The translations under genes were made by a program, and so were the position numbers. Below are positions 1 through 8,534 of a stretch of 23,248 bases of DNA, piece after piece; the stretch's first letter is position 1; each line of letters opens with the position of its first letter. Below the pieces are notes generated by a model, which was given only the letters and a program-made list of their open reading frames with translations, searched no databases and was not told the DNA's origin. Origin of the DNA: a virus; the IMG/VR virus record IMGVR_UViG_3300007038_000014, positions 1-23,248 of that record. One strand, 5' to 3'.

Positions 1-201
1 AACTTGACGAGCGTTTTCGGTATTTGAAATGGAATCGTAATCATTTCCACCACTCGATTCGCCAGTTGAAACCAAAGGCTCGGAAGGTGTAGTGCCTTCT
101 TTTTTTTTTAGGTATTTGTTAGGGTTGAAGCCGGACTTAGTCTCATCCTTATCCTCTTTGCCTTCTTTCCCTTTCATGTATTTGTTGGGGTCAAATGTCA
201 T
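1..201 (-). CDS. N-terminal part of a virion-associated protein with tandem F-x-P-x-K-Y motifs (runs off the left edge)
   Basis: Open frame of 67 codons from an ATG at 201 to the window edge with no stop, so the gene is incomplete. The visible part is hydrophilic and rich in Lys, Glu, Ser and Thr, with no domain I recognise. Residues 3-9 (FDPNKYM) and 25-31 (FNPNKYL) are two copies of one short motif, each followed by Lys/Glu-rich residues; a third copy (FKPTKYM) lies near the N-terminus of the preceding gene. The start overlaps the stop of the preceding gene by four bases (ATGA), which suggests translational coupling. In crAss-like phages the genes after the muzzle and first cargo proteins encode large proteins packed in the virion, including an RNA polymerase. 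By position this could be the start of one of them, but that is inference. Confidence 0.75.
   Translation of the reverse strand, partial: MTFDPNKYMKGKEGKEDKDETKSGFNPNKYLKKKEGTTPSEPLVSTGESSGGNDYDSISNTENARQV
94..195 (-). repeat. Two copies of an F-[DN]-P-N-K-Y-[ML] coding motif, 22 codons apart
   Basis: Codons 3-9 and 25-31 of the leftmost gene encode FDPNKYM and FNPNKYL, each followed within five residues by Lys and Glu-Gly (K-x-K-E-G). The similarity is at protein level and the two DNA copies differ, so this is an old or selected repeat rather than a recent duplication. Confidence 0.6.
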
Positions 202-1727
202 ATATAATCTTTTAATTTTGGATAATCTTCAAGAACTGCATCTATAACTTCTTGGTCTGACTGACTTTTTATGAAACTTAACGCCTCTGCCTCTTCGGAG
301 TTTAATGTTTCCTTATCTGTGTTGTTGCCTTTTTGCTCGCTACTACTTCTTGCACCTGTTACCCTTTTAAAGTATTCGTCGAAACCCATTTCTTTTACTT
401 CACTTCCAAGGCTTTCTTTTAAACTGCCTATCTGACCATCTTTTAATTTTATTAAATTCTCAGCCCATATATCTTGACCAGACTTCCTGATTCCCTTTAC
501 CAAAGCGTAATAGTCACCCTTGTCATCTTTATACAACCTCTCAACGCTTGCATCGGCGACTTCCACCTTACTCCCTGTATCATCAGTAAAGTCTGCCTCG
601 CTAACATTTATTTTATGCTTACCTTCCTCTAAAGCTATTGCCTTGCTTTGGACATTTTCAGGTAAAAGCGCTTTGCCTATATCATCAGCCTCTCCAGTTG
701 TCGAGCCGGGGCCAGAAACATTTCTTTCTTTTAAAGTGAAAGCGGAGCCCGGTAAACCAGAGACCGTTATGTCATCACCCTCTTCATCATCACCGCCATA
801 ATCTGTCTTGACAGTTCTTTGAGCTATTTTTTCAAAATTTTCATAATACTTTTCAGCGGTTTTGTTTATCTTTCCGTTTTTATAGTCCCTCTGCATTTTG
901 TCCCATAACACATCTGCCTCTTGGTCGCTGCCGCCCTGTATTTGTTTGTAGTATTTTTTAAAGGCCCGCTCGTGAGGAGCTGTCCCGTATTCCAGAGTAA
1001 AGGTCTCCCAGTTGTCACGCAATTTACCTCTATCTAACCCGTCTTTTGTTACAGGAATGTGCATAATTTCTCCGTTCTCCACTTCTTTTTCAAAGTTAGC
1101 GGGAGATATTTGATACACCTCACGGTAGTCCATGTACTCGGGAAGGGATTTTGCATCAACCCCAGGAGCACTAAACCTAAGTTTACCCTCGTCATTAAAA
1201 TCAACCTCTGCCTTTCCTAAAGGGTCTCCAGAGTAAACATTTATAGCCTGCAATATGGACTTTAAATTTTGAGCCTTGGCTTTTCCTTCATTTCTTTCTA
1301 TGTATGCCTGCGGGCGCATGTTAATGTCATTCTTCTCTACAAATTCCTGAAGGTCTTTTTCAGCGTTTTGTAATTTTTCCCCCATTATACTTGCGTCTTC
1401 AGAAACACCAGCTATTTCCATTTTCATGTTAACCATTTTTTGGCGTCTTTTAGCAAACTCCTCGCGGGACAAGTCTCCTTGCTCCGCCAAAGCAATGGTT
1501 TCATTACGAAATTTTGTAAAAGATTGAAAAGCTTGGCCGGCAACGTTTCTCCAGTTCTCTGAATATTTACCTAACTCCGCCTCTGGTAAACTGCTGATTA
1601 GTTGCTTAGCCTTTTCCATCTTGCGGTTAGCCTCAAGCTCTTTGCGCTTGCCTAAAGCCTCGACAAAGTTCATGTACTTCGTGGGTTTAAAAACCACGTC
1701 AGGTACGCCCCGTGGGTCTCTTGCCAT
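198..1727 (-). CDS. Putative internal (cargo/ejection) virion protein, 509 aa
   Basis: No family is recognised with certainty. The protein is strongly hydrophilic. About the first 150 residues are Glu/Lys/Ala-rich and look helical or coiled-coil, followed by a mixed middle and a stretch at about residues 285-340 rich in Asp, Gly and Thr. The C-terminal part again alternates Lys and Glu/Asp. There is no signal peptide or membrane segment. Residues 13-19 read FKPTKYM, the motif that occurs twice at the start of the next gene. It lies directly after the muzzle gene and the 240-residue hydrophobic protein, where podoviruses keep proteins stored in the head or barrel and ejected with the DNA, and I infer that role. 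It ends in TGA, overlapping the next start (ATGA). A non-structural assembly factor is a possible alternative. Confidence 0.8.
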   Translation of the reverse strand: MARDPRGVPDVVFKPTKYMNFVEALGKRKELEANRKMEKAKQLISSLPEAELGKYSENWRNVAGQAFQSFTKFRNETIALAEQGDLSREEFAKRRQKMVNMKMEIAGVSEDASIMGEKLQNAEKDLQEFVEKNDINMRPQAYIERNEGKAKAQNLKSILQAINVYSGDPLGKAEVDFNDEGKLRFSAPGVDAKSLPEYMDYREVYQISPANFEKEVENGEIMHIPVTKDGLDRGKLRDNWETFTLEYGTAPHERAFKKYYKQIQGGSDQEADVLWDKMQRDYKNGKINKTAEKYYENFEKIAQRTVKTDYGGDDEEGDDITVSGLPGSAFTLKERNVSGPGSTTGEADDIGKALLPENVQSKAIALEEGKHKINVSEADFTDDTGSKVEVADASVERLYKDDKGDYYALVKGIRKSGQDIWAENLIKLKDGQIGSLKESLGSEVKEMGFDEYFKRVTGARSSSEQKGNNTDKETLNSEEAEALSFIKSQSDQEVIDAVLEDYPKLKDYI

Positions 1728-1738
1728 ATTAATCTATC

Positions 1739-2461
1739 TTAAAATGCTGTGTTTACGCCTTGACTTATCATGTTGGCGTAGTTTTGCCTCATCATGTTTT
1801 CATGAGCATTTAGACCACCCGTGTAGTCAACAACACCCATGCTACCGCTTTGCTGGGTAGAAAACCCCCTTGTGTCAGGTGCGGTAACATTAGGAGCAGG
1901 ATCCCTTTCCCCCGTGGTTTCCTTACCAGAAAAGTAGCCCATCATGTCACCCAGAGCTATTTGTTGACCAAACTGCCCTACGCTCTCCGCTGCGCCCATT
2001 ACATTAGTACTCCCAGCGTTCGCCAAGTTTTGTGCAGCCCCTAGCTTTTGCTGGTAGCGTTGTTGCTGGCGGCGTTGGGTGGTCATGTCGGCCTCTGCAA
2101 GTGCGCCTAAAGCCCGGTTGCGCTCTTGGTCTACCATAGCTTGCGTCTGCCGCTCAAACTGTCGCTCTTCGTCAAGCACACTGTTCAAGCCTCCCAAAAT
2201 AGCGCGAGTACCTCCGCTTTGCAGTGCTCCCACGCTTTGCCCTGTACGCCTTTGTGCGCCTTCTTGCATAGAGGCAATCTGGCTTTCCGCGACGGGTTCT
2301 ATTACGCGCTGACGAAATGCAGAGGGGGTGTATATATCAGGTTCTTTACCCTCAAGGTCTTTAAGAGCTCGCTTGCCTGCTATCATTTGCATAATACCAG
2401 TTCCCGTTTTCATTACATTGGGAACGGCACTTGCTGCTAATCCTATTGCTGCTAAAGACAT
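1739..2461 (-). CDS. Putative internal/ejection protein rich in Ala, Gly and Gln, 240 aa
   Basis: The first 30 residues are hydrophobic and rich in Ala, Gly, Ile and Met (start MSLAAIGLAASAVP) and could insert in a membrane. Residues from about 60 to 160 form a Gln/Arg/Ala-rich, probably helical segment with several Q-R-R and Q-Q runs. The C-terminal 80 residues are rich in Gly, Asn, Met and Gln. This make-up, a hydrophobic N-terminus plus a long Ala/Gln helix of about 200-250 residues, is typical of small podovirus internal core/ejection proteins such as the T7 gp14 type; I see the resemblance in composition and position, not in a signature motif. A promoter box lies 20 bases upstream of the ATG, so the gene can start its own transcript. 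The next gene follows after 11 bases. Confidence 0.75.
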   Translation of the reverse strand: MSLAAIGLAASAVPNVMKTGTGIMQMIAGKRALKDLEGKEPDIYTPSAFRQRVIEPVAESQIASMQEGAQRRTGQSVGALQSGGTRAILGGLNSVLDEERQFERQTQAMVDQERNRALGALAEADMTTQRRQQQRYQQKLGAAQNLANAGSTNVMGAAESVGQFGQQIALGDMMGYFSGKETTGERDPAPNVTAPDTRGFSTQQSGSMGVVDYTGGLNAHENMMRQNYANMISQGVNTAF

Positions 2462-2481
2462 AATTCAATTCTTTTGTTATA

Positions 2482-2489
2482 CAAATTTA
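2482..2489 (-). promoter_or_regulatory. Promoter box TAAATTTG before the internal-protein genes
   Basis: The minus strand reads GTAAATTTGTATAAC here, containing TAAATTTG, which fits the Bacteroidota -7 consensus TAnnTTTG. The box lies 20 bases before the ATG of the 240-residue gene in the 47-base gap after the muzzle gene. A TTG lies 22 bases upstream as a possible -33 element. The 15-base core nearly equals the one before the portal gene. Confidence 0.55.
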
Positions 2490-2508
2490 CGAATAAACGC
2501 AAACACTT

Positions 2509-5500
2509 TTACAAGTGGTGAAGGTTAGACTGTTGCTGTAAGACACTAATGCTGTAAATTTCTTGCTGGTCTGAGTTTTTAGCAAAAAACCTTGCTTTTA
2601 AGAAGTAGCCCCTTAGCTCATCTCCATCTATAAAAGATGGCTTTTCTGCAAAAATAAAGTCCCCTTGGTTTATGCCACTAGCGGTGCTTAGTGTTACATT
2701 GTCCTTGCCTATTGCAGTGATGCTGCCTATATTCTGGTCATTCCCATTGCTCACAAGGTCTCCTATATTCAAGCCTAATATATCGGTGTCTAAGCCTGAA
2801 ACGAATACCTGATTGCCTACCCGAGAACTCACAATACCCAAACCTATCGCTGCACTTGTCCCACTTATGTCCGTTGTCCTTGGTAAGTCAGCTCGCCAAA
2901 CGCCCTCTTTTTTCTTGAAAAGATCTTCAGAAAGCGTTGTGCTGTTTAAGTTAGTATTCAATGATACATCCCAACCCGCAGATGCTTCACTGTCGCTGTT
3001 TTCTGATGTTGCTAACCCAAGCGTTCTAAATCGCTTCACACTATTTCGGGGCTGGTTAAATATGGTCTCAAACGTAGCTACGGGAGATATGGGGTAACTA
3101 TTGCCTGAATTTAACTTAAACATTTGACCATCATTGAAATTGAAGACAGAGTAATTTATGTTGGTGAAATGTTCGGGAGTGAAAGAGTAAAAAGAAACCC
3201 ACCTATTTGCCTTGTAGTTATAGCCAAGAACAAACCCGTCGTAGTTTATACTGTTTCCAGCTAAAGATAAGTTACCACTACTTTGTGTTGTCGGAATAGT
3301 AACCTGCCCGCTTCCTAAGTTAACCGTGGCGTTTATTGTTACATTACCGCCAGAAGAAGGCATGTTTAGCTGCAAATTTTTAGTCCCACTTGTGAGTTTG
3401 CCCCCTCCGTACTTTACATTCCCTGTTCGCACCACGTTGTTCAGGCTTTGAGGAACGGTAGAGGGGTTAGAAAGAGGGTAAGTGTATCCACTCAAAGGAG
3501 CTTGTAAGTTAGATAGCTTTAAATTACCTGATTTAGAGTTCTGAGGCTTAGTCTTAAATACAAGGTTGCTGCCATTCGAGGATATACCAGGCACATAGCT
3601 ATTAGAAGAACCAACCGAACCAGAAACAATGTTATCAGCTCCTTTGCTCTTTGTGCCAAATAAAACCTTATCATTCTCCTTGTCAATGCCCACACTCATG
3701 TCAATAAAGTTATGGAAGGAGACAAGCTCTTTACTATCTTCGTCAAAGTGGCTTTGCACTTTGAACTCTGAAATGAGAGTGTGCCCTTGGCCGTTTATCT
3801 CCCACGCTTTGCCTCGCTTTATATCGTATCCATAGAACCTTCCATCAATGGCCGCAAACATGTCCTTGTTTGTAAGCCCATATCCCGCTGCGTAGTACCG
3901 CTCTTGGTTTATCACGTCATCGCTAAGGGTTAGACTATCTTGTTGGTCAGAAGTGCTTATGATGCGATTGTTTATAGGCACACGGGCAACGTCATTCTCC
4001 TGGAAAACCATAAGGAAGTTCCCATTATTCCATAATCGGTGAATGGGGCCGCTGTCAAAGGGGTATGCTTTAAAGTTTCCTTTGGCTATGTTAAAGGAGC
4101 TAAGGCCATTGAAGTCTACGTCTTGGAAGTATGGTTCGCTGTATGTTATGGCTGATCGCCGCTCCCGCTCTTGCGCTAATGGGTCGTAGGCGTTGGCTCT
4201 ACCTTTGCTCCATGCTTCATAAGGTATGAAGTCGCTAGCTTTTAAGTCGTAAACAGGGAACTCTTCAAAGGTTGCGTCAAAATTTATACCATCATTATTG
4301 TCATTTCGCATGGGGCGGAGCCTGTACCAAACGTCTCCTTGTTCAATAGTTCCAGCAGAACGTTTCTCAGTTAAAAAAATCTGATTAGCCCCTTGAAACG
4401 CTTTATTCACATAAACAAAACTAAAGTCACCAATTTTTATAATGTCAATGACAAAACTAAATCCCAAAAAATTATTGGAGGCATCTTTTGCCTCAATAAC
4501 ATCGCTTACAACAAATTTAGTGTCACCAGGCACTATGTATGCCTCATTTCCTTGACTAGAGGATATGCTATTCACAGAGTATGAAAGACTTTCACTTGAC
4601 TCCCTGAACTCGCTTTCAAACCGACCATTAACGACCTCCTTTAACCCCCCTATTTCATAGTAAACTTCGTCTCTTTCTAACCCAGCCCCGCGTGGGCGAA
4701 AAATCTCTACCACAACAAGACCACCACTATTATTCCATTTACTGTTTCCGCTAGATATGGCCGCTCTATCATATCCCTCGGCATCCCTATCTTGTACTTT
4801 TAATAAATATCCTGTGGTTTGAATTTTTGAGGCATCAGATGTGTCATCATAAATAGGGCTGTCTGTACCTTCATAAAATTGAGCTTCTAAAATCTCAAAA
4901 TCAAAGTTGTTTTCTGAAAAGAAAGTGTCACCATTGCCATCCATACTACCTATTACTCGGACAATATCACCTTTCGTGAAAGCCGGGTCAATGTCCGCAC
5001 CTGAGCTTTCAATATAGCTGTCTTCTTTCCCCGTTAAACTCCTAAGGTTTAAATAAAAAGCATTAGGGTCATTTGGTGTATTAGATGAATTAGCTTCATA
5101 AGCCCCGCATACGGTATAAGTTAAATGTTTGCTTTGCGATAAATTTTCTGTTATAGCAAAACTCCAAAACTTTGTTCGGGGTAAAGGAGTAACAGTATTC
5201 GCTATTCTGTAATCAATTTTTACCCGCCCTTTTTGGCGATTATTTGTGGGTATAACAGCGTCTTTAGGATAAGGTACAGAAATGTCACCACTTGGTATTT
5301 TCCGAATAGTAGAAGCCCTTATGGCTTCGTCGTACTCAATTATACCAAGCTTGTAACTACCACCAGGCTTTAAAGACTCACCTGTATCTACCCCTTTCAA
5401 TCTTGTGGCTTCCACAATGTCTAACTGAGGTGTGGAACCGCCTGAAGAAAAATTATAGATATGTTTTATTTTTACTACAATATTGTTTGTAGAATTGTAA

Positions 5501-6828
5501 GCATTTACATTTTCTATCTCTATTTGATTTATTTCAGTTGTTGTACTTATATCTGTTGCTAAAGCATTAACAATATCCGCATTAGAATCCCCATCCTTCA
5601 CAAGGTAACTAAAAGTCTCTCTCCAAATAACATTTGAAGCTAAAACTTCTTTTATGTTAAATCTAATAATGTCTCCTTTTTCATAGCTTAGTGATGGAAT
5701 ATCAATAATTATGGTATAGGTGTCTATATTGTCCGAAGCAGTATTTACAGGTATGTTTGTATTTGAAACCTTAGGTATCTCTACGTAAGTAGGTGTAATA
5801 TTTATATCTGAAGCATCCGCTTCTTCTATGCTTGGATTGGCATCATAACCATCCACGTAATTACCTATAAATAGCCTGTTAGATACAACGCGCAAGCTTT
5901 CTGCCTGAATAGGAACATTGTCAAAATACTTGTTTGTTTGCTCTGGGTTAGCAGCGGGGTAGCCACCCTCATTTTTAAAATCAAAAGTTATAGTAGAATC
6001 ATTAGTGTTGTTATTAATTTCCTTTATAACAAACCACTCTCCTTCATTCCCTAATCGTGCAATAACCTCTATTTTATCAAAAATACTACTCCCGGTAGGT
6101 ACGGTTATTTCTATATTATTAAATCTATTAACAAACCCAAACTCGCCTTTTTCTAATCGGCTTTTAACTAAAAAAGGAGGGTAAGCTAATTTTGATAGAT
6201 AACTATATGATGAGTAAGAACCATCTAACCCTAAATACCTACACCTAAACTGAAACACTTTTCCATCCAAGTCATTTCTGTTATAGTTTTTATCTGTGGT
6301 ATATTTAAAGCTGGGCGCTTGTGAAGGCTGATACCGTATGAGGCTTATCTTCTCCTGGTCTATCGTCCCATAGCCTCCATCTTTTGCCCGCTGCACATTT
6401 ATTTGCCGTATCGAGCTTAAATTGTCGGTGAAGAACAGCAATATCTCGTTATCCCCAAAACCCCTAACGGCATCACCTACCACGTTGCTGTACTCCGTGA
6501 AGTTTAGCTCGCTACTCTCCATCACTAGCTCGGTGACTTCGTACTGGTCGTTGTACTCGTATATGCGGTGATTCTGGTTAGAGTTGTAAATAAATATGTA
6601 GATGTTGTTGACCTGCTCCGACACTATTGTGTCTATGCACTTGTTGTCCCCAGAAGGCAGGGTGTAGTCTACCAGCACGGGGTCTTTGCTTTTCTCTAAA
6701 GCACCAATGTCGTCGTCATAAGACGTTGCGGTTTCAACGTTAATGGCATACCGCATGTCAGACGGTTTAAGCAGTCGCTCGTCGTCGTCTAAGTTTAGAA
6801 ATAATGGACGTGTTCTTGTTACCTGCAT
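2509..6828 (-). CDS. Muzzle / tail stabilisation protein (crAss-like, P22 gp10-type), 1439 aa
   Basis: A very long beta-rich protein that probably forms the distal tail tube or 'muzzle' of the podovirus tail. Features seen: an N-terminal region with a run of hydrophobic beta strands, F-F-T-D-N-L-S-S-I-R-Q-I-N-V at residues 132-145, and a F-x-F-R-x-R-Y-x-x-x-D-G-x-x-S-x-x-S segment near residues 193-210. In crAss-like stabilisation proteins I know similar 'FTDN..P..I' and 'YR..Y.DGE.S..S' patterns, and comparable length. Near residues 930-1060 and 1195-1230 there are short repeated strands (for example NRWVSFYSFTPEHF) that suggest a beta-propeller. Between them, about residues 1064-1193, lies an S/G/N/T-rich stretch that looks like an insertion. 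The gene follows the ring protein gene directly: the TAG stop of that gene touches this ATG in the same frame. Confidence 0.85.
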   Translation of the reverse strand: MQVTRTRPLFLNLDDDERLLKPSDMRYAINVETATSYDDDIGALEKSKDPVLVDYTLPSGDNKCIDTIVSEQVNNIYIFIYNSNQNHRIYEYNDQYEVTELVMESSELNFTEYSNVVGDAVRGFGDNEILLFFTDNLSSIRQINVQRAKDGGYGTIDQEKISLIRYQPSQAPSFKYTTDKNYNRNDLDGKVFQFRCRYLGLDGSYSSYSYLSKLAYPPFLVKSRLEKGEFGFVNRFNNIEITVPTGSSIFDKIEVIARLGNEGEWFVIKEINNNTNDSTITFDFKNEGGYPAANPEQTNKYFDNVPIQAESLRVVSNRLFIGNYVDGYDANPSIEEADASDINITPTYVEIPKVSNTNIPVNTASDNIDTYTIIIDIPSLSYEKGDIIRFNIKEVLASNVIWRETFSYLVKDGDSNADIVNALATDISTTTEINQIEIENVNAYNSTNNIVVKIKHIYNFSSGGSTPQLDIVEATRLKGVDTGESLKPGGSYKLGIIEYDEAIRASTIRKIPSGDISVPYPKDAVIPTNNRQKGRVKIDYRIANTVTPLPRTKFWSFAITENLSQSKHLTYTVCGAYEANSSNTPNDPNAFYLNLRSLTGKEDSYIESSGADIDPAFTKGDIVRVIGSMDGNGDTFFSENNFDFEILEAQFYEGTDSPIYDDTSDASKIQTTGYLLKVQDRDAEGYDRAAISSGNSKWNNSGGLVVVEIFRPRGAGLERDEVYYEIGGLKEVVNGRFESEFRESSESLSYSVNSISSSQGNEAYIVPGDTKFVVSDVIEAKDASNNFLGFSFVIDIIKIGDFSFVYVNKAFQGANQIFLTEKRSAGTIEQGDVWYRLRPMRNDNNDGINFDATFEEFPVYDLKASDFIPYEAWSKGRANAYDPLAQERERRSAITYSEPYFQDVDFNGLSSFNIAKGNFKAYPFDSGPIHRLWNNGNFLMVFQENDVARVPINNRIISTSDQQDSLTLSDDVINQERYYAAGYGLTNKDMFAAIDGRFYGYDIKRGKAWEINGQGHTLISEFKVQSHFDEDSKELVSFHNFIDMSVGIDKENDKVLFGTKSKGADNIVSGSVGSSNSYVPGISSNGSNLVFKTKPQNSKSGNLKLSNLQAPLSGYTYPLSNPSTVPQSLNNVVRTGNVKYGGGKLTSGTKNLQLNMPSSGGNVTINATVNLGSGQVTIPTTQSSGNLSLAGNSINYDGFVLGYNYKANRWVSFYSFTPEHFTNINYSVFNFNDGQMFKLNSGNSYPISPVATFETIFNQPRNSVKRFRTLGLATSENSDSEASAGWDVSLNTNLNSTTLSEDLFKKKEGVWRADLPRTTDISGTSAAIGLGIVSSRVGNQVFVSGLDTDILGLNIGDLVSNGNDQNIGSITAIGKDNVTLSTASGINQGDFIFAEKPSFIDGDELRGYFLKARFFAKNSDQQEIYSISVLQQQSNLHHL

Positions 6829-7650
6829 CTACTCGTAAAGGATTTTAGGGGTGGCTTGATTGCGTCGGTTTATCTGCTGGGCTATCTCCCCTTTGGTTGG
6901 TAGCACTTTCCTGAAATTGGCTTCCCGCAAGGCGTTGTAAAAGTTCCGCTGGGCTACTAACTTATGATTGGCGGGTACATTTTGCTTGAACTCTACTATT
7001 CGCATATACAAGTACAGCCTCGCTGCCTCCTCGACTACTCTTGGTAGCTTGGGGTCATCTACCATAGAGGCGTCAGCTACGTACTCTAATATGATGTAGT
7101 CGTACGCTATCTCTGTGCCAAAATCAATTCGGTTATCGGCTTCGTTTATGCGGTAGTAGCCTCGCTTGTTGTTGCCTGTCTCTACTCCGTAAAGCTTTCC
7201 ATACATATTCCCATAGCTATACCCATAAAAGCAATCCCCGAGGTTTACGCTTCCGTCATCTACGCTGGTTTGAAACTCACTCTCGCTAAGTAATTCCCGA
7301 CCAAAACTATCAAGAAGCTTGTTTCCGCTACTGTCTAAAATGTAGTCTCCCGATATGTTTATCTTGTTACTCTTGCCTAATATCTGTACGCGCCCATGTT
7401 CATCTAATACGCCTATCTTGGTGTAGGCTAAGTAATCATTAGGTAGTTCGGCAGTGTAGAGGTCTTTGTCTATGGGAATACGAACGGAAGCTAAATAACC
7501 ACCAACTTTGGGAGCTACATGTTGGCGTATAAACTCCTTGCCTATAAGCATAAGCTGGTTGGCATTGACGCCTTTGGTGTAGTCACTCTCGCTTTGGAGG
7601 GCTAAAAAGTTGTTTACTATGTTAGATAGGTTGGTGTAGTTACGAGCCAT
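6829..7650 (-). CDS. Ring / head-tail adaptor protein of crAss-like type, 273 aa
   Basis: Probably one of the dodecameric ring proteins that join portal and tail. Seen in the sequence: an N-terminal helical region (residues 1-45, with 'QLMLIGKEFIRQHVAPKVGG'), a central beta-rich part with many Tyr, Gly and Asp (about 55-190), and a C-terminal helical segment (from about 200, 'EAARLYLYMRIVEFKQNVP') that ends in a basic tail. This helix - beta - helix layout and the gene's place just before the muzzle gene match crAss-like ring proteins. It begins right after the previous ring gene (TAA TAG ATG) and ends in TAG immediately followed by the muzzle ATG. Signature residues are not known to me, so the exact ring number cannot be given. 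Confidence 0.75.
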   Translation of the reverse strand: MARNYTNLSNIVNNFLALQSESDYTKGVNANQLMLIGKEFIRQHVAPKVGGYLASVRIPIDKDLYTAELPNDYLAYTKIGVLDEHGRVQILGKSNKINISGDYILDSSGNKLLDSFGRELLSESEFQTSVDDGSVNLGDCFYGYSYGNMYGKLYGVETGNNKRGYYRINEADNRIDFGTEIAYDYIILEYVADASMVDDPKLPRVVEEAARLYLYMRIVEFKQNVPANHKLVAQRNFYNALREANFRKVLPTKGEIAQQINRRNQATPKILYE

Positions 7651-7653
7651 CTA

Positions 7654-8385
7654 TTATAGGTTTTCTTGGTTGTTTTGCTGCTGATCCGCTTCATTCATTT
7701 GAAAAAGTGCATTGTCCCTTGTCTCTGTTGCTGCCATTGTCAAAATACGCTGTACAAGACGAGGCTCTATGTGCTTAGGCAACTCAAAGTTAATACTGTT
7801 GGTTGTGTCAAACACCGCTTCCCCATTTACTGTTTGATATGCCCACTTAGGTTGGGAGCTTGTCTTATTCCCCGTTGTAGTTACACCCTGGGGCTGCTTG
7901 TAGTAAGAAAGAGAAATAGGGTCGGTAATAGTATCGGGAAGCACTTTTATGTTTGTTTGGTTAAGCACCGCTACTGGAAAAGTTGAGGTTATGGTGCTGT
8001 CCTCACTCCTTCCGTAGAACCTATACCGCTCTCCTTGCAACAGTGTAATGGGGTTACTCCCTATGTTTACATCTATGAAGTGCATGTAGTCATTAGGGAA
8101 AGGATATACGCTTCCGCTTTTCGTCACAGAGGCATCAATTACTTCAAGTGGACGTAGGTTATCAGCTACTTGCTCAATGCCTTCAAAGCTATCTCTGTTG
8201 TACTCTAAATAGCGATACTTGTTGGCAAGGTAAAGTTTGTACTTGGCCATTAAGCTTTCTACTTCTTGCTGCTGCGCTAAAGGAGCGTAGTAGTTGTAGT
8301 CGGATGGACTTACAAAACCTTGCTCTTGTTTGGCCGCTTGGCGCTTTACGTTTTGATAAACGGTGTTTACGGATGCGTACTCCAT
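7654..8385 (-). CDS. Ring / head-tail connector protein, 243 aa
   Basis: Probable connector that docks on the portal. The N-terminal third is helical (residues 1-65, rich in Gln, Tyr and Lys). A hydrophobic strand region follows with 'YPFPNDYMHFIDV' (about residues 94-106), a form typical of structural connectors in which a Leu/Phe-Pro-x-Asp-Tyr motif precedes a beta sheet; the neighbouring ring protein has the parallel 'ELPNDYLAYTKIGV'. The C-terminus has a helix (about 207-225) and ends Gln/Asn-rich. The shared P-N-D-Y motif suggests that the two ring genes are distant relatives. A promoter box lies 23 bases upstream and a terminator lies before that, so this gene heads a new transcript with the second ring and the muzzle. 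Confidence 0.75.
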   Translation of the reverse strand: MEYASVNTVYQNVKRQAAKQEQGFVSPSDYNYYAPLAQQQEVESLMAKYKLYLANKYRYLEYNRDSFEGIEQVADNLRPLEVIDASVTKSGSVYPFPNDYMHFIDVNIGSNPITLLQGERYRFYGRSEDSTITSTFPVAVLNQTNIKVLPDTITDPISLSYYKQPQGVTTTGNKTSSQPKWAYQTVNGEAVFDTTNSINFELPKHIEPRLVQRILTMAATETRDNALFQMNEADQQQNNQENL

Positions 8386-8408
8386 GCGTTGATAGCTTTT
8401 CTAATAAA

Positions 8409-8416
8409 CAAAATTA
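8409..8416 (-). promoter_or_regulatory. Promoter box TAATTTTG before the ring/muzzle genes
   Basis: Minus-strand TAATTTTG fits TAnnTTTG. It lies just downstream of a terminator hairpin and 23 bases before the first ring-protein ATG, the right place to restart transcription. No clear TTG element lies at the usual distance upstream. Confidence 0.5.
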
Positions 8417-8443
8417 CAAAATATGCTACTTAGTTTATTGAAC

Positions 8444-8474
8444 AAAAAAGCCCCGCTGCATTTAGCAACGGGGC
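8444..8474 (-). terminator. Rho-independent terminator after the 277-residue gene
   Basis: On the minus strand a 10-bp stem (GCCCCGTTGC with GCAGCGGGGC, one G-U pair) closes a five-base loop and is followed by six T. It lies between two genes of the same direction, about 60 bases past the stop of the 277-residue gene. Confidence 0.88.
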
Positions 8475-8485
8475 CAAAACAAACA

Positions 8486-8505
8486 CAAACTAAAGTCAAA
8501 CTAAA
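8486..8505. repeat. Direct repeat of CAAACTAAA with 11-base spacing
   Basis: The plus strand has CAAACTAAA at 8486-8494 and again at 8497-8505, so the copies are one helical turn apart. They lie between a stop codon and the terminator. This could be a protein binding site or simply part of an A-rich trailer; nothing decides between these. Confidence 0.4.
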
Positions 8506-8534
8506 TATTTTATGCTAATGGTTTCCCTAACGGT

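Noticed and set aside
8475-8512. Several TTTG words on the minus strand as promoter candidates
   Set aside because: None has TA at the right distance (TAnnTTTG), and they lie upstream of a terminator where a start would be wasted.
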